DNA from: TMED27 sp964351195
GTDB lineage: Bacteria > Pseudomonadota > Alphaproteobacteria > Micavibrionales > Micavibrionaceae
Direction of reading: 5' to 3'
Assembly (NCBI GenBank): GCA_964351195.1
Contig: CAYGNI010000001.1
Coordinates: forward strand, 1-64,000
Length of the DNA stretch: 64,000 bases
The translations under genes were made by a program, and so were the position numbers. Positions 35,704-46,005 of this stretch are shown one piece after another. The first letter of the stretch is position 1. Each line of letters begins with the position of its first letter. The notes beneath the pieces were generated by a model, which saw nothing but the letters and a program-made list of their open reading frames with translations, ran no database searches and was not told where the DNA came from.

Positions 35704-38700
35704 ATGGCTACAATTAATGGCACCAATCAATCAGAGACCCTGAATGGAACCGCGGGAAATGATACGATTAATGGGAAGGGCGGTGCCGACATCCTGAACG
35801 GCTCCTCTGGCAATGACACCTACATTTGGAATATAGGCGACGGAAACGATACGATCTTTGACCATTCAGGCACAGACGACAGAGTGAGCTTTGGCTCTGG
35901 TATAAGCGTCAGTAATGCTATCTTCACAATCTCTGGAAGAGACCTTTTGGTCTATATTGGCTCTGAGCAGTTAACAATCCAGGATCATTTCAGAAAACAA
36001 GGATTTGGTGTTGGATTTGCAAACAAAATTGAGAAATTCGCCTTTGCGGACGGGACAGTGCTGAATGCCAATGCAGATTTAACGTTAAATGGAACCAATG
36101 GTGACGACAATATCTTCGCGACCTCAATAGAGATACCATTAGATGCCAAATTAAATGGACACGGTGGCAATGACCTCCTCGACGGAACTCAGGGTAACGA
36201 CATTCTAACTGGTGGAATCGGCGACGATAGACTGCAAGGGGGTATGGGCAACGACACCTATCATTGGAATTTGGGCGACGGAAACGACACCATTCAAGAT
36301 TTCAGTGGGATGGATCAAATCATTTTTGGCGCAGGCATCGCCCCCGAAGATGTAACAATTTCGCAAATATCAACTTTCAACAGCCCAGGATTATCGGCAA
36401 TGACGGTGAATATTGGTGATAGCTTTATTACTATCGAAGATGCATTTATTGCCGGCGGGAATATGCTTCCAAACGCAGTTGAAAAACTTGTTTTTGCAGA
36501 TGGCACCGAAAGACGTATTGACCGCCACTTTACGCTGCACGGCACAGAAGGCAATGACGAACTCGTGACCAATGCGAATAGCATATACGAGAGCGACGAT
36601 ACGCTTTATGGGCTTGGTGGAAATGATCGCCTGTTTGGTAAAGCCGGAAACGACACCATATATGGTGGCGATGGGGATGATGACTTATTAGGAGGCGATG
36701 GGGACGACATCCTAAATGGTGGAACCGGTTTAGACACTGCTAACGGTGGTGCAGGAAGTGACACGTATGAGTGGAGCATTGGCGATGGCAACGACATTTT
36801 TTATACTACACAATTTGTAAGTGGCGATGTTAACACCATTGTTCTCGGCCCTGGTATAACAGCGAGTGACGTATCGCTTTCAATTGAACAAAAAGCACCT
36901 CCCTCAAACCCACTCGCTGTGTATTTCTTAGACCTTTACTTGAATATAGGTGATGAAGTTATAACACTCGGTGATCACTTTGTAGGCGATAATAGTCTTA
37001 CCGATTTTGCCAATATCTTCGCAAAAATAGAATTTTCCAACGGTTCAACAATGAACCTCGATTATGCATCGATCGCTGGTGTAAGTGCGTCTGTTTCGAA
37101 TTTGGGCGCGCAAATAAATGAAGATGCTACGCTGACCGTTACACAAAGCCAGCTCAGCCTGTCTATGGGTGGGACACCTGTAGACCCATCCCAGATTATT
37201 TACACGTTGGATACAGCCCCTATTAAGGGACAGCTAACATTGCATAATGTCGAAATCAGCGCTGGTGGAACGTTCACTCAGGCTAATATCAACAGCGGCT
37301 CTATCAGATACGTCCCGAACTTAAACGTCGACACGGATGACAGCTTTGCTTTCACAGTATCCGCCAATGGTATGACAATGCCGCAGGAAACATTTAACAT
37401 CGACATTATCCCTGTAAACGACAGACCGAATGCCAATAATGACAGTGCCACATTGACGGAAAACACATCGAGAGTGATCAATGTTTTGAGCAACGACACA
37501 GACCCTGAAGGAAGCCCTCTCACGGTCACGATTCAATCAGGTCCTGTGCACGGAAATGTAACCGTCAACGCCAATAAAACAATTACCTACACGCCTTTCG
37601 CGAACTACACCGGCTCGGACAGCTTTGTATATAAAGTGAATGACGGCGGCATCAATGGAACAGATACGGCGACCGTAAGTCTGACGGTCAATGATGACGG
37701 GATTCCAGAGTCTAACAGCCCGCCTGTCGCCAATAATGACAGTGCCACATTGACGGAAAACACATCGAGAGTGATCAATGTTTTGAGCAACGACACAGAC
37801 CCTGAAGGAAGCCCTCTCACGGTCACGATTCAATCAGGTCCTGTGCACGGAAATGTAACCGTCAACGCCAATAAAACAATTACCTACACGCCTTTCGCGA
37901 ACTACACCGGCTCGGACAGCTTTGTATATAAAGTGAATGACGGCGGCATCAATGGAACAGATACGGCGACCGTAAGTCTGACGGTGAATAGTGACGGGAT
38001 TCCAGAGCCTAACAGCCCGCCTGTCGCCAATAACGACAGTGCAACGCTGACGGAAAACACATCGAGAGTGATCAATGTTTTGAGCAACGACACAGACCCT
38101 GAAGGAAGCCCTCTCACGGTCACGATTCAATCAGGTCCTGTGCACGGAAATGTAACCGTCAACGCCAATAAAACAATTACCTACACGCCTTTCGCGAACT
38201 ACACCGGCTCGGACAGCTTTGTATATAAAGTGAATGACGGCGGCATCAATGGAACAGATACGGCGACCGTAAGTCTGACGGTGAATGATGACGGGATCTC
38301 CGACCCGCCGCCGCCAACGAATATCGCGCCTGTCGCCAATAATGATACGATTACGCTCATCAGAGGATCGGCAAAGACAATCAATGTTTTATCAAATGAT
38401 AGTGACGCGGATGGCGACAGTCTGAGAGTGACATTTAATACGAACCCAGCGCATGCAACTTTAAGTATGTCATCAAATGGGACACTCACACTCATTGCAA
38501 ATTCGCAATATTCTGGCACATACTCGATTCAATACACCATTGACGATAACAATGGTGGCACTGATACTGGAACCGTTACAGTCCACGCCCAAAACCCAAC
38601 CCCCGTTAACGGAAGTAGATTCGATAATGAAATTACAGGAACTAACGGCGTTGACATTATTTATGGTAGAGCAGGCGACGACGTTATTGCTGGTAATGAT

Positions 38701-39543
38701 GGGGATGACGAACTGAATGGCGATGAGGGTAACGACATTGTCAGGGGCGGTAGCGGCGATGACTTCATTAAAGGCGGTAGCGGCGATGACAGACTGCTTG
38801 GTCAAGCCGGAGACGATAACATTAGAGGCGATAGTGGTGACGACACTATTATAGGTAATGGAGGAAACGACGTTCTCAGAGGCGGCAGCGGCGATGACTT
38901 CATCAAAGGCGGCGGTGGTGATGATAAGATCGTAGGCCAGTCAGGAAATGATACGCTCAAAGGTGGCGGACGCGATGACTTAATCAAGGGTAATGGCGGA
39001 GAAGATACATTAATTGGCCAGGCTGGTGATGACACGCTTAAAGGCGGAGGCAGCCATGACACGCTCAAAGGTGGCGGCGGGAATGATACAATATTAGGTC
39101 AGACCGGTAATGACACGCTTCTTGGTCAAGCCGGTAACGACACCCTCAAAGGCGGGGGTGGAGACGATGTCCTTAAGGGTAACGGCGGCAACGACAAACT
39201 TATTGGCCAGGCCGGTGCAGATCAGCTCTATGGCGGCGCAGGAGCAGATACATTCGTCTTTGATACGAGCAACTTGAGAAACAATGGCAAAGATACCGTC
39301 ATGGACTTCAAGAGAGGGCAGGGCGACAAATTGGATATCAGTTCCATCCTCCAGGGATACGATTCCAATGATGACGTTATCACGGACTTTGTGAGCATCA
39401 ATCAAGCCGGTAGAAACAGTGAAATCTTCATAAATCGTGATGGAAATGGTAATGATTTCGTGAAAATTGCAACGCTGTTGAATGTATCAGGTCTTAGCAA
39501 TGAACAAGCGCTTGAAAATCAGGGCATCCTTATAACAGAATAA
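35704..39543 (+). CDS. RTX-type calcium-binding secreted protein with cadherin/VCBS-like repeats
   Basis: The 1279-residue secreted protein lacks a Sec signal; its C-terminal end suits type I secretion. Hemolysin-type glycine/aspartate nonapeptides occur near the N-terminus (residues 5-50, 150-190, 295-360). A CSPG/cadherin-like stretch follows (~460-575). Then come three almost identical 99-residue units (each starting near ANNDSATLTENTSRVINVLS) and a fourth, diverged unit. A dense C-terminal block of GGxGxD repeats (~980-1180) ends the array. RTX repeats fold on binding calcium outside the cell. Roles include adhesion, biofilm or prey/host contact. No dedicated ABC secretion genes lie in the window. 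GGAGAT precedes the ATG. Confidence 0.9.
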   Translation: MATINGTNQSETLNGTAGNDTINGKGGADILNGSSGNDTYIWNIGDGNDTIFDHSGTDDRVSFGSGISVSNAIFTISGRDLLVYIGSEQLTIQDHFRKQGFGVGFANKIEKFAFADGTVLNANADLTLNGTNGDDNIFATSIEIPLDAKLNGHGGNDLLDGTQGNDILTGGIGDDRLQGGMGNDTYHWNLGDGNDTIQDFSGMDQIIFGAGIAPEDVTISQISTFNSPGLSAMTVNIGDSFITIEDAFIAGGNMLPNAVEKLVFADGTERRIDRHFTLHGTEGNDELVTNANSIYESDDTLYGLGGNDRLFGKAGNDTIYGGDGDDDLLGGDGDDILNGGTGLDTANGGAGSDTYEWSIGDGNDIFYTTQFVSGDVNTIVLGPGITASDVSLSIEQKAPPSNPLAVYFLDLYLNIGDEVITLGDHFVGDNSLTDFANIFAKIEFSNGSTMNLDYASIAGVSASVSNLGAQINEDATLTVTQSQLSLSMGGTPVDPSQIIYTLDTAPIKGQLTLHNVEISAGGTFTQANINSGSIRYVPNLNVDTDDSFAFTVSANGMTMPQETFNIDIIPVNDRPNANNDSATLTENTSRVINVLSNDTDPEGSPLTVTIQSGPVHGNVTVNANKTITYTPFANYTGSDSFVYKVNDGGINGTDTATVSLTVNDDGIPESNSPPVANNDSATLTENTSRVINVLSNDTDPEGSPLTVTIQSGPVHGNVTVNANKTITYTPFANYTGSDSFVYKVNDGGINGTDTATVSLTVNSDGIPEPNSPPVANNDSATLTENTSRVINVLSNDTDPEGSPLTVTIQSGPVHGNVTVNANKTITYTPFANYTGSDSFVYKVNDGGINGTDTATVSLTVNDDGISDPPPPTNIAPVANNDTITLIRGSAKTINVLSNDSDADGDSLRVTFNTNPAHATLSMSSNGTLTLIANSQYSGTYSIQYTIDDNNGGTDTGTVTVHAQNPTPVNGSRFDNEITGTNGVDIIYGRAGDDVIAGNDGDDELNGDEGNDIVRGGSGDDFIKGGSGDDRLLGQAGDDNIRGDSGDDTIIGNGGNDVLRGGSGDDFIKGGGGDDKIVGQSGNDTLKGGGRDDLIKGNGGEDTLIGQAGDDTLKGGGSHDTLKGGGGNDTILGQTGNDTLLGQAGNDTLKGGGGDDVLKGNGGNDKLIGQAGADQLYGGAGADTFVFDTSNLRNNGKDTVMDFKRGQGDKLDISSILQGYDSNDDVITDFVSINQAGRNSEIFINRDGNGNDFVKIATLLNVSGLSNEQALENQGILITE
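37432..38322 (+). repeat. Three tandem near-identical 297-bp repeats inside the RTX gene
   Basis: Copies start at 37432, 37729 and 38026. They keep the frame (99 codons). Copies differ by only a few bases, mostly around the linker (for example GATGACGGGATTCCAGAG versus AGTGACGGGATTCCAGAG), and the third diverges after about 38296. Near-identity at silent positions implies recent duplication or gene conversion. Confidence 0.95.
38640..39260 (+). repeat. RTX nonapeptide repeat block
   Basis: About twenty consecutive degenerate 27-bp units encode GGxGxDxxx-type peptides such as GGSGDDFIK and GQAGNDTLK. They form a parallel beta-roll that binds calcium between turns. Confidence 0.85.
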
Positions 39544-39556
39544 CTGCGGATGCTAA

Positions 39557-40915
39557 TTAATAAACACCCAGCGATTTGTAAATGCGCGCTACGCTCTCTG
39601 CTTGAGCGGCGCGCGCGCTGACAACAGCCGTTTCGGCATCATTCACACTGCGCTGCGCATCCAAAACGTCGAGGAAAGAAACCTCGCCTTCCTTAAATAA
39701 AGTCTGCGAAAGTTTGAGCGCTTTTTCCGCGCTGATATAAGCTTTGCTCAAAGACGCATGGCGCTCATTAATATGCGCGTAATCGCTGAGGGCTGTCTCA
39801 ACCTCGCTCACCGCTTCAAGCACAGTTTTACGGTACGTCTCAAACGCTTGCTTCTCGCGCGCACGCGCCGCATCAACCCGCCCCTCAATGCGCCCGAAAT
39901 CAAGCAATGACACTGCCGCGCCAATCGCAATATTCCAAGGCGTCGCGCTATCTATCACCGCGCTATCCGCGATGCCGTAAAATCCGCTTAAAGTAAAACT
40001 GGGGAAGATTTCCGCCGTGGTGGCTTCCGCCAAAGACGTACTGGCTTCCAAAGCGGCCGCCGCTGCACGAACATCCGGACGCAGTGCCAGAATTTGCGCC
40101 GGACTCATAAGAGCTGCACGCACCCCGCTGCCCGGTATCTCTGCATCACCAGCGACAATCGGCAAAACAACATCAGGCGTCAGGCCCGTTAAAACACTAA
40201 GGCGCAGCCGGGCATTTGCAGCTTGCCGTTCAAATTCAGGGACAGAAGCCCGCGTCGTATTGACAAGAGTTTCCGCACGCTCAACATCGAGCCGTGGCGC
40301 TTCGCCCAAGCGGAAAAGATCATTAACGAGGCTCAGCGTCTTTTCTTGTATCACCAAGTTTTTCTGGGCAATGCGTGTTTGGTTCTGCGCCGATCTGTAA
40401 TCGATATAGGTCCGCACCACTTCCGCAATCAACGTCAGACTAACATCATCATACTGCTCTTGCGCAGCCTCCAATGTTGAGTCTGCCGCAGAAAAGTTTT
40501 TGCGGTTCTTCCCGAAAACATCAAGCTCGAATGACGCATCAAACCGCGCATCATAAAAAGAATCCTCATTGCTGCCATTGACCTCCGTATCCTCTCGACC
40601 CGCAGAAGCCGAACCGTCAATTTGTGGGAACAGGAAAGAGCGCGAACTGCGGCGCAAACCGCGCGCTTCAAGAATTTTTGCTTCTGCAATAAGGCGGTCT
40701 GGGCTCTCGCGCAAACTGTGCGATACCAGAGAGTTCAAAACAGGATCATCAAAACGCTTCCACCATTCATGCAAAGACTCCGCATTCACAATCTCAGCAG
40801 CCTGATGATTTTTCGCGGTCCAGCTTTGTGGTCCGGCAACTTCGGTATTCTCTAGACCGCCTGCAAAACACGCACTTAAAACCAGACAGCTGGATAATAA
40901 TAAATGTTTTTTCAT
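39557..40915 (-). CDS. Outer-membrane efflux lipoprotein (NodT/OprM type)
   Basis: The 452-residue channel starts with a lipoprotein signal; the lipobox is LSAC with Cys at 16. Two internal repeats of the TolC-like fold follow (SLHEWWKRFDDPVLNSLV; ADSTLEAAQEQYDDVSLTLIAEVVRTYIDYR; SLVNDLFRLGEAPRLDVERAE). The C-terminus ends with LDVLDAQRSVNDAETAV. It forms the outer-membrane duct of the tripartite pump. It is the last gene of the TetR-controlled operon, 4 bp after the pump gene. Confidence 0.93.
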   Translation of the reverse strand: MKKHLLLSSCLVLSACFAGGLENTEVAGPQSWTAKNHQAAEIVNAESLHEWWKRFDDPVLNSLVSHSLRESPDRLIAEAKILEARGLRRSSRSFLFPQIDGSASAGREDTEVNGSNEDSFYDARFDASFELDVFGKNRKNFSAADSTLEAAQEQYDDVSLTLIAEVVRTYIDYRSAQNQTRIAQKNLVIQEKTLSLVNDLFRLGEAPRLDVERAETLVNTTRASVPEFERQAANARLRLSVLTGLTPDVVLPIVAGDAEIPGSGVRAALMSPAQILALRPDVRAAAAALEASTSLAEATTAEIFPSFTLSGFYGIADSAVIDSATPWNIAIGAAVSLLDFGRIEGRVDAARAREKQAFETYRKTVLEAVSEVETALSDYAHINERHASLSKAYISAEKALKLSQTLFKEGEVSFLDVLDAQRSVNDAETAVVSARAAQAESVARIYKSLGVY

Positions 40916-40919
40916 GCGC

Positions 40920-43900
40920 TTATTCTCCTGCTTTGCCGGTTATGTGCTCTTTTGAATGTGCTTTTTGGCCTGCCAGTTTCAATTCCAGGCTACGCAGCAA
41001 AACATAAAATACAGGCGTAAAAACCAATCCAAAGAACGTCACACCAAGCATGCCCGAGAATACGGCAATTCCAATCGCCTGACGCATCTCTGCGCCCGCG
41101 CCTTGGCTGAGTGCCAGGGGCAACACACCCATGATGAAAGCAAACGACGTCATCAAGATCGGACGTAAACGCAAACGAGACGCCTCAACAGCCGCATCAA
41201 GAACACTGCGTCCCTGGTGCTCCAGCTCGCGCGCAAACTCAACAATCAAAATCGCGTTCTTACACGCCAGCCCCGCCAGCACGAACAAACTAATCTGCGT
41301 AAAGATGTTGTTATCGCCATTTGTAAGATAAATTCCTATCAACGCAGACAAAATGCCCATCGGCACAATCATGATGACCGCCAGCGGCAGCGTCAGGCTT
41401 TCATACTGCGCGGCCAAGACGAGGAACACAAAGAAAATACACAGCGGGAAGATATAGATCGCCGTATTCCCCGCCAGAATTTGCTGATACGTCAGCTCCG
41501 TCCACTCGAACTCAACACCTTGCGGCAAAGTTTCATTCAGAATCTTCGTGATCGCGGCTTGTGCCTGCCCGGACGAATATCCCGGCGCAGCATTACCGTT
41601 CAGATCAGCAGAGCGGAATGCGTTATAACGCGATGCAATCTCCGGCCCGAAACTCTCTTCAACGCGAACAACAGACCCCAAAGGCACCATCTGCCCGTTC
41701 GCATTACGCACCTGCAGGCGCAAAATATCCTGCGGCGTAGAGCGAAATTCTTTATCCGCTTGTGCAACGACTTGGTATGTGCGCCCGAACTGGTTGAAAT
41801 CGTTCACATAAATTGAGCCTAGATAAATCTGCATTGTGCGGAAAATCTCATCAATCGGCAGACCGAGTTGCTGCGCTTTTGTGCGGTCAAGATCGACGTA
41901 AAGCTGTGGCACATTGATGTTGTATCCACTATAGACCCCAACCAAGGCCGGATCCGCATTCGCTTTTTGAACGACTTCACCAACAATCTCCGACAATGCC
42001 TGATACCCCAGATCAATACGGTCTTCGATCTGTAATTTAAACCCGCCAGTAGTCCCTAGGCCGCGCACAGGCGGCGGCGGGAAGATCACAATAAACGCAT
42101 CATCAATCGCGCTGTATTTTTGCTGCAGCCGTCCTGCAATCGCGCCCGCACTCAACTCCGATGACTTGCGTTCTTCAAAATCATCCAGCGGCACGAATAC
42201 AATTCCCGCACTTGATGAATTCACAAACCCGTTAATCGACAGACCGGGGAATTGCACAGCATTCGAAACACCGTCTTCGCTCATCGCAATTTCACCCATC
42301 TGGCGCATCACATCTTCTGTGCGCTCAAGCGTCGCGCCCGGCGGCAATTGCGCAAAGCTGATCAGATATTGCTTATCCTGCGCAGGCACAAATCCCGGCG
42401 GAACAAGGCTGAAGCTGAAATACGTTGCATAAACAAGCGCGCCAAACACAACCATCATGATCGCCTTACGACGGCCAAATACGCCTACACTCTTAGAATA
42501 GACATGCTGTCCTTTTCCAAAAGCCTTGTTGAACAGGTTAAAGAACCAGCCGAACAAAAAGTCCATCACCTTGGTGAGCTTATCGCGCTGCGCCTCACGA
42601 GGCTTGAGCAGCAAAGCCGACATCGCCGGGCTCAGCGTCAAAGAGTTAAAGGTCGAAATAAATGTCGCAATCACAATCGTCAGCGCGAATTGCTTGTAAA
42701 ACATGCCCGTCAAACCACTGATGAATGCAATCGGAATGAACACGCCGGCAATCACGAGCGAGGTCGCGATAATTGGCCCAGTCACCTCTTTCATCGCCTG
42801 AATTGTCGCATCGCGCGGCTTCTTACCTTCTTCAATATTCCGCTCCACGTTTTCAACAACAACGATGGCATCATCAACCACAATCCCGACGGCCAGAATA
42901 AGTCCGAACAGGGACAGCACGTTAATCGAAAATCCAAGTGGCAGCATAATCGCAAATGTACCGACGATCGATACAGGCACAGCCAGCAAAGGAATGATTG
43001 AGGCACGCCATGTCTGCAAGAAGACAATCACCACCAAAACCACCAGCATCACCGCTTCAATCAATGTGTGGATGACGGAATCGATGGAATGACGCACGAA
43101 CACGGTCGGGTCATAAACAATTTCGTAATCGACATCTTCGGGGAAGGTTTTCTTAAGCTCCGCCATCTTTGCCCGCACATCGCTGGACAGCTGCAAAGCA
43201 TTGGCATCTGGTGCAGCAAAAATCGGAATCGCAACCGCTGGTTCGTTATTCAGCATAGAGCGCAGGGAATAGGTCTGCGCATCCAGCTCTGCATGCGCCA
43301 CATCTCCCAGCCGCGTAATCACACCCTTTTCATCACGCTTGACGATAATGTCTTCGAATTCTTGCGCACTCGAAAGTCGCCCCTGCACATTCACTGGCAA
43401 TTGCGTTTGCGTCTGATCGTCATAAGGCGGCCCGCCGATAACCCCCGCGGCAACCTGAATATTCTGACGGCGAATAGCGCCAATAACCTCATCCGCGCTC
43501 ATGCCGCGCTCGGCAATCTGATCAGGGTTCAGCCATACGCGCATCGCATAATCCCCGGACCCGAAAAGACGAACCTGACCCACACCGGGAATTTTCGCCA
43601 ACTGGTCTTTGATATTCAGCGTGCCGTAATTGCGCAAATACAGCATGTCATAGCGCGAATTCGGCGAGGTCAGGTGAACAACCATCGTCAAATCGGGCGA
43701 GCTTTTTACAACCGTAACGCCAAGCTCTCGCGTTACAGCAGGAAGCCGGGGCAGGGCCTGTGATACACGGTTCTGTACAAGCTGCTGCGCCAAATCGACA
43801 TCGGTGCCAATCGCAAATGTCACCGTGATCGACAAACGGCCATCTGCCGTTGCCAGCGAGTTCATATAAAGAAGATTCTCAACCCCGTTGATCTGTTCTT

Positions 43901-44102
43901 CCAATGGCGTGGCCACTGTCTCCGCAATCACCGAAGGGTTTGCGCCGGGGAAGCTTGCGCTGACCTGCACGGATGGAGGTGAAACTTCGGGATATTCCGA
44001 AATCGGTAACTGAAAGAGCGCAATGGCTCCCAGCATAAAAATCACGAAGGAGAGCACACCGGCGAAGATTGGCCGGTCGATAAAATAGCCTGATAAATTC
44101 AT
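40920..44102 (-). CDS. AcrB-type RND multidrug efflux pump
   Basis: The 1060-residue HAE-1 pump has an N-terminal FIDRPIFAGVLSFVIFMLG. TM4 has the intact proton-relay pair (GIVVDDAIVVVENVERN). TM10 has GLACKNAILIVEFARE, and the periplasmic porter region has ARVxLxG-like GVGQVRLFGSGDYAMRVWLNP. Such pumps export dyes, detergents and antibiotics. It is transcribed with the adaptor before it and the channel after it. All features agree with a complete, functional pump. Confidence 0.95.
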   Translation of the reverse strand: MNLSGYFIDRPIFAGVLSFVIFMLGAIALFQLPISEYPEVSPPSVQVSASFPGANPSVIAETVATPLEEQINGVENLLYMNSLATADGRLSITVTFAIGTDVDLAQQLVQNRVSQALPRLPAVTRELGVTVVKSSPDLTMVVHLTSPNSRYDMLYLRNYGTLNIKDQLAKIPGVGQVRLFGSGDYAMRVWLNPDQIAERGMSADEVIGAIRRQNIQVAAGVIGGPPYDDQTQTQLPVNVQGRLSSAQEFEDIIVKRDEKGVITRLGDVAHAELDAQTYSLRSMLNNEPAVAIPIFAAPDANALQLSSDVRAKMAELKKTFPEDVDYEIVYDPTVFVRHSIDSVIHTLIEAVMLVVLVVIVFLQTWRASIIPLLAVPVSIVGTFAIMLPLGFSINVLSLFGLILAVGIVVDDAIVVVENVERNIEEGKKPRDATIQAMKEVTGPIIATSLVIAGVFIPIAFISGLTGMFYKQFALTIVIATFISTFNSLTLSPAMSALLLKPREAQRDKLTKVMDFLFGWFFNLFNKAFGKGQHVYSKSVGVFGRRKAIMMVVFGALVYATYFSFSLVPPGFVPAQDKQYLISFAQLPPGATLERTEDVMRQMGEIAMSEDGVSNAVQFPGLSINGFVNSSSAGIVFVPLDDFEERKSSELSAGAIAGRLQQKYSAIDDAFIVIFPPPPVRGLGTTGGFKLQIEDRIDLGYQALSEIVGEVVQKANADPALVGVYSGYNINVPQLYVDLDRTKAQQLGLPIDEIFRTMQIYLGSIYVNDFNQFGRTYQVVAQADKEFRSTPQDILRLQVRNANGQMVPLGSVVRVEESFGPEIASRYNAFRSADLNGNAAPGYSSGQAQAAITKILNETLPQGVEFEWTELTYQQILAGNTAIYIFPLCIFFVFLVLAAQYESLTLPLAVIMIVPMGILSALIGIYLTNGDNNIFTQISLFVLAGLACKNAILIVEFARELEHQGRSVLDAAVEASRLRLRPILMTSFAFIMGVLPLALSQGAGAEMRQAIGIAVFSGMLGVTFFGLVFTPVFYVLLRSLELKLAGQKAHSKEHITGKAGE

Positions 44103-44105
44103 GGA

Positions 44106-45302
44106 TTATTCCTCTTCGCTTGTTTCGTGGCTTTCAGGGATAGTGTCTTGAGGCGGTGTCTCATCCGCCATCTTCGCAGACACCGGCATACCCGGACGAA
44201 TGCGCACAAGCCCGTCTGTGATAATCTTCTCGCCTTCTTCAAGCCCCGCCAAAATCACGCGTTTACCGTTAAAGCTTTCTCCAAGTTTCACCTCGCGGTA
44301 TTTGGCAACCTTATCGCCGTTCACCGTGTAAACGAATTTTCGGTCCTGATCCGTGCCAATTGCGCGCTCTGAAACCAGGATCTTGTTTTGATCGCCTGTA
44401 CCGCCCATAAGCACGCTAACAGACATACCCGGCAGTAAAACCTTATCTTCATTTTCAAAAATGGCCCGCGCACGAATAGTCCCTGACGCAGGGTCAATGC
44501 GGTTATCAAAGCTATGAATAACGCCCTTATATTCTAAATCTTGATTAAGCACCTGCAGGCGAACAGGAACTTTTTCATCGCCATTTGCGCTCGCTTTCAC
44601 ACTGTTAAGATAGGTGCGCTCATCGACTTCAAAATCGGCATAAACCCGTTCATCATCAACAATGCTCGTTAACAGCGGCGCATTCGGACCGCTTTCAACC
44701 AGATTGCCTTCCGTGATTTCCGCGCGGCTGACCTTGCCAGAAATCGGGGCCTTCACATAGGCGTAATCCAAATCAATCTTTGCGCTTTCTACAACAGCCT
44801 TAGCGCCTTTAACAGCAGCCTCTGCCGCATCGCGCCGGTTGGTCCGCTCATCCAGCAAGCTTTGCGAAATCGCTTCGCTCGAAATCAAATTCACTGCGCG
44901 CTGATAGTCCTTTTCCGCCAAAGTGGCCTCGGTCATCGCGACATTTAACGCCGCTTGTGCTTGGTTCAAAGTCGCTTGATAAGGGCGCGGATCAATAACG
45001 ATCAGGACATCACCTTTATCAACATGCTGCCCATCTTCAAAACGAAGCTCTGTAATACGGCCACTCACCTGCGGACGAATCTCCGCACGATCGACCGCGA
45101 CAATGCGACCCGAAAAATGCTTCCAAATCTGCACGGGCTCGGCCTTGATCTCTGCTATATCAACGGGCATCGCCTGCATACTTCCAGGTGCCCCGCCTTC
45201 GGCTATAGCTTTATGCGATGATTGGTTGAAAGTAATAACACCGCCACTAACCGCTGCGATTACTGCAATTCCCGCTATAATAATAAAAGTCCGTTTTTTC
45301 AT
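44106..45302 (-). CDS. RND efflux periplasmic adaptor
   Basis: The start at 45302 (MKKRTFIIIAG) is preferred to 45314 because it begins a proper membrane/signal segment (TFIIIAGIAVIAAVSGGVI). The 398-residue AcrA-like adaptor has lipoyl halves (SGRIVAVDRAEIRPQVSGRI; VKAPISGKVSRAEITEGNLV) and an alpha hairpin (LNQAQAALNVAMTEATLAEKDY). It couples the pump to the outer-membrane lipoprotein. It lies 35 bp after the TetR gene and 3 bp before the pump gene. Confidence 0.93.
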   Translation of the reverse strand: MKKRTFIIIAGIAVIAAVSGGVITFNQSSHKAIAEGGAPGSMQAMPVDIAEIKAEPVQIWKHFSGRIVAVDRAEIRPQVSGRITELRFEDGQHVDKGDVLIVIDPRPYQATLNQAQAALNVAMTEATLAEKDYQRAVNLISSEAISQSLLDERTNRRDAAEAAVKGAKAVVESAKIDLDYAYVKAPISGKVSRAEITEGNLVESGPNAPLLTSIVDDERVYADFEVDERTYLNSVKASANGDEKVPVRLQVLNQDLEYKGVIHSFDNRIDPASGTIRARAIFENEDKVLLPGMSVSVLMGGTGDQNKILVSERAIGTDQDRKFVYTVNGDKVAKYREVKLGESFNGKRVILAGLEEGEKIITDGLVRIRPGMPVSAKMADETPPQDTIPESHETSEEE

Positions 45303-45337
45303 GATATCTCTCATTCTCCCGATTAATCTTTAAGTGC

Positions 45338-45964
45338 CTACGCAGCGCCTTTCAGAGCGTACTGTTTGATCCCAATCAGATCAAACAAGGCGTCTTCCAT
45401 ATTGTTCTCAATAAAACCCAGATCATTTTTAATGCGGGCCATAATGAGCTGACCAATAATAAAGGCGAAAATCTCATCCGCTTTTTTCGCCACATCGGTG
45501 CTCGGATCAATAAGCTCCAAAGTGGCAAGATCCCGCAAAGCATCTTCGTAATACCGCGTTTTTTTCGCGCAGATAGAGGCAATCTTTTTGCCTACGCCTT
45601 CATCCTGCGGGGCAAGCTCTGATCCCAAAGTCGCAAAAGGACACCCGCAAACATGCCCTAATTCCTCAGAGATAGTGCGTTGCTGTTCAATGACATGCTG
45701 AACCATCCGTTTAAAACGCTCAAACGGTGGGTGCTCAGAAGCGAAAATTTCATCATATTGAAGCTTGGTCTCCTCCATGCAGGCATTCATGGTCTCAAGT
45801 GCCAAATCCACCTTCGAAGGAAAATAATGGTAAAAACTGCCCTTTTTAACGTCCGCTTTCTTACAGATTTCATCGACACTGACCGCGTTATAACTTTCGC
45901 TCCAGATAAGCTCCGTCGCAGTCTGAATCAGTTTCTCTTTTGTGTTGGTAGGGGCGCGTCCCAT
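45338..45964 (-). CDS. TetR-family repressor of the efflux operon
   Basis: The start at 45964 (MGRAPTNTKEKLIQTATELI) matches typical TetR N-termini and gives 208 residues. The HTH is AVSVDEICKKADVKKGSFYHYFPSK. The C-terminal ligand domain resembles the AcuR/YvdT kind, with an ECGCPFATLGSE-like stretch (GHVCGCPFATLG). It heads the operon and probably represses itself and the pump through the palindrome at 46006-46035. Confidence 0.92.
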   Translation of the reverse strand: MGRAPTNTKEKLIQTATELIWSESYNAVSVDEICKKADVKKGSFYHYFPSKVDLALETMNACMEETKLQYDEIFASEHPPFERFKRMVQHVIEQQRTISEELGHVCGCPFATLGSELAPQDEGVGKKIASICAKKTRYYEDALRDLATLELIDPSTDVAKKADEIFAFIIGQLIMARIKNDLGFIENNMEDALFDLIGIKQYALKGAA

Positions 45965-46005
45965 AATGCTAAAAGTCCCAAAATTTTTACGTGTAAGACA
46001 CATAT

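Noticed and set aside
38640..39260. Regular short repeats as a CRISPR array
   Set aside because: The repeats are in frame, degenerate and encode GGxGxD nonapeptides. There are no constant repeats with unique spacers and no cas genes.
35704..45302. RTX protein and the adjacent tripartite pump as a type I secretion unit
   Set aside because: The pump is an RND type with TetR control; type I secretion needs an ABC transporter, and none is present. The genes are also convergent.
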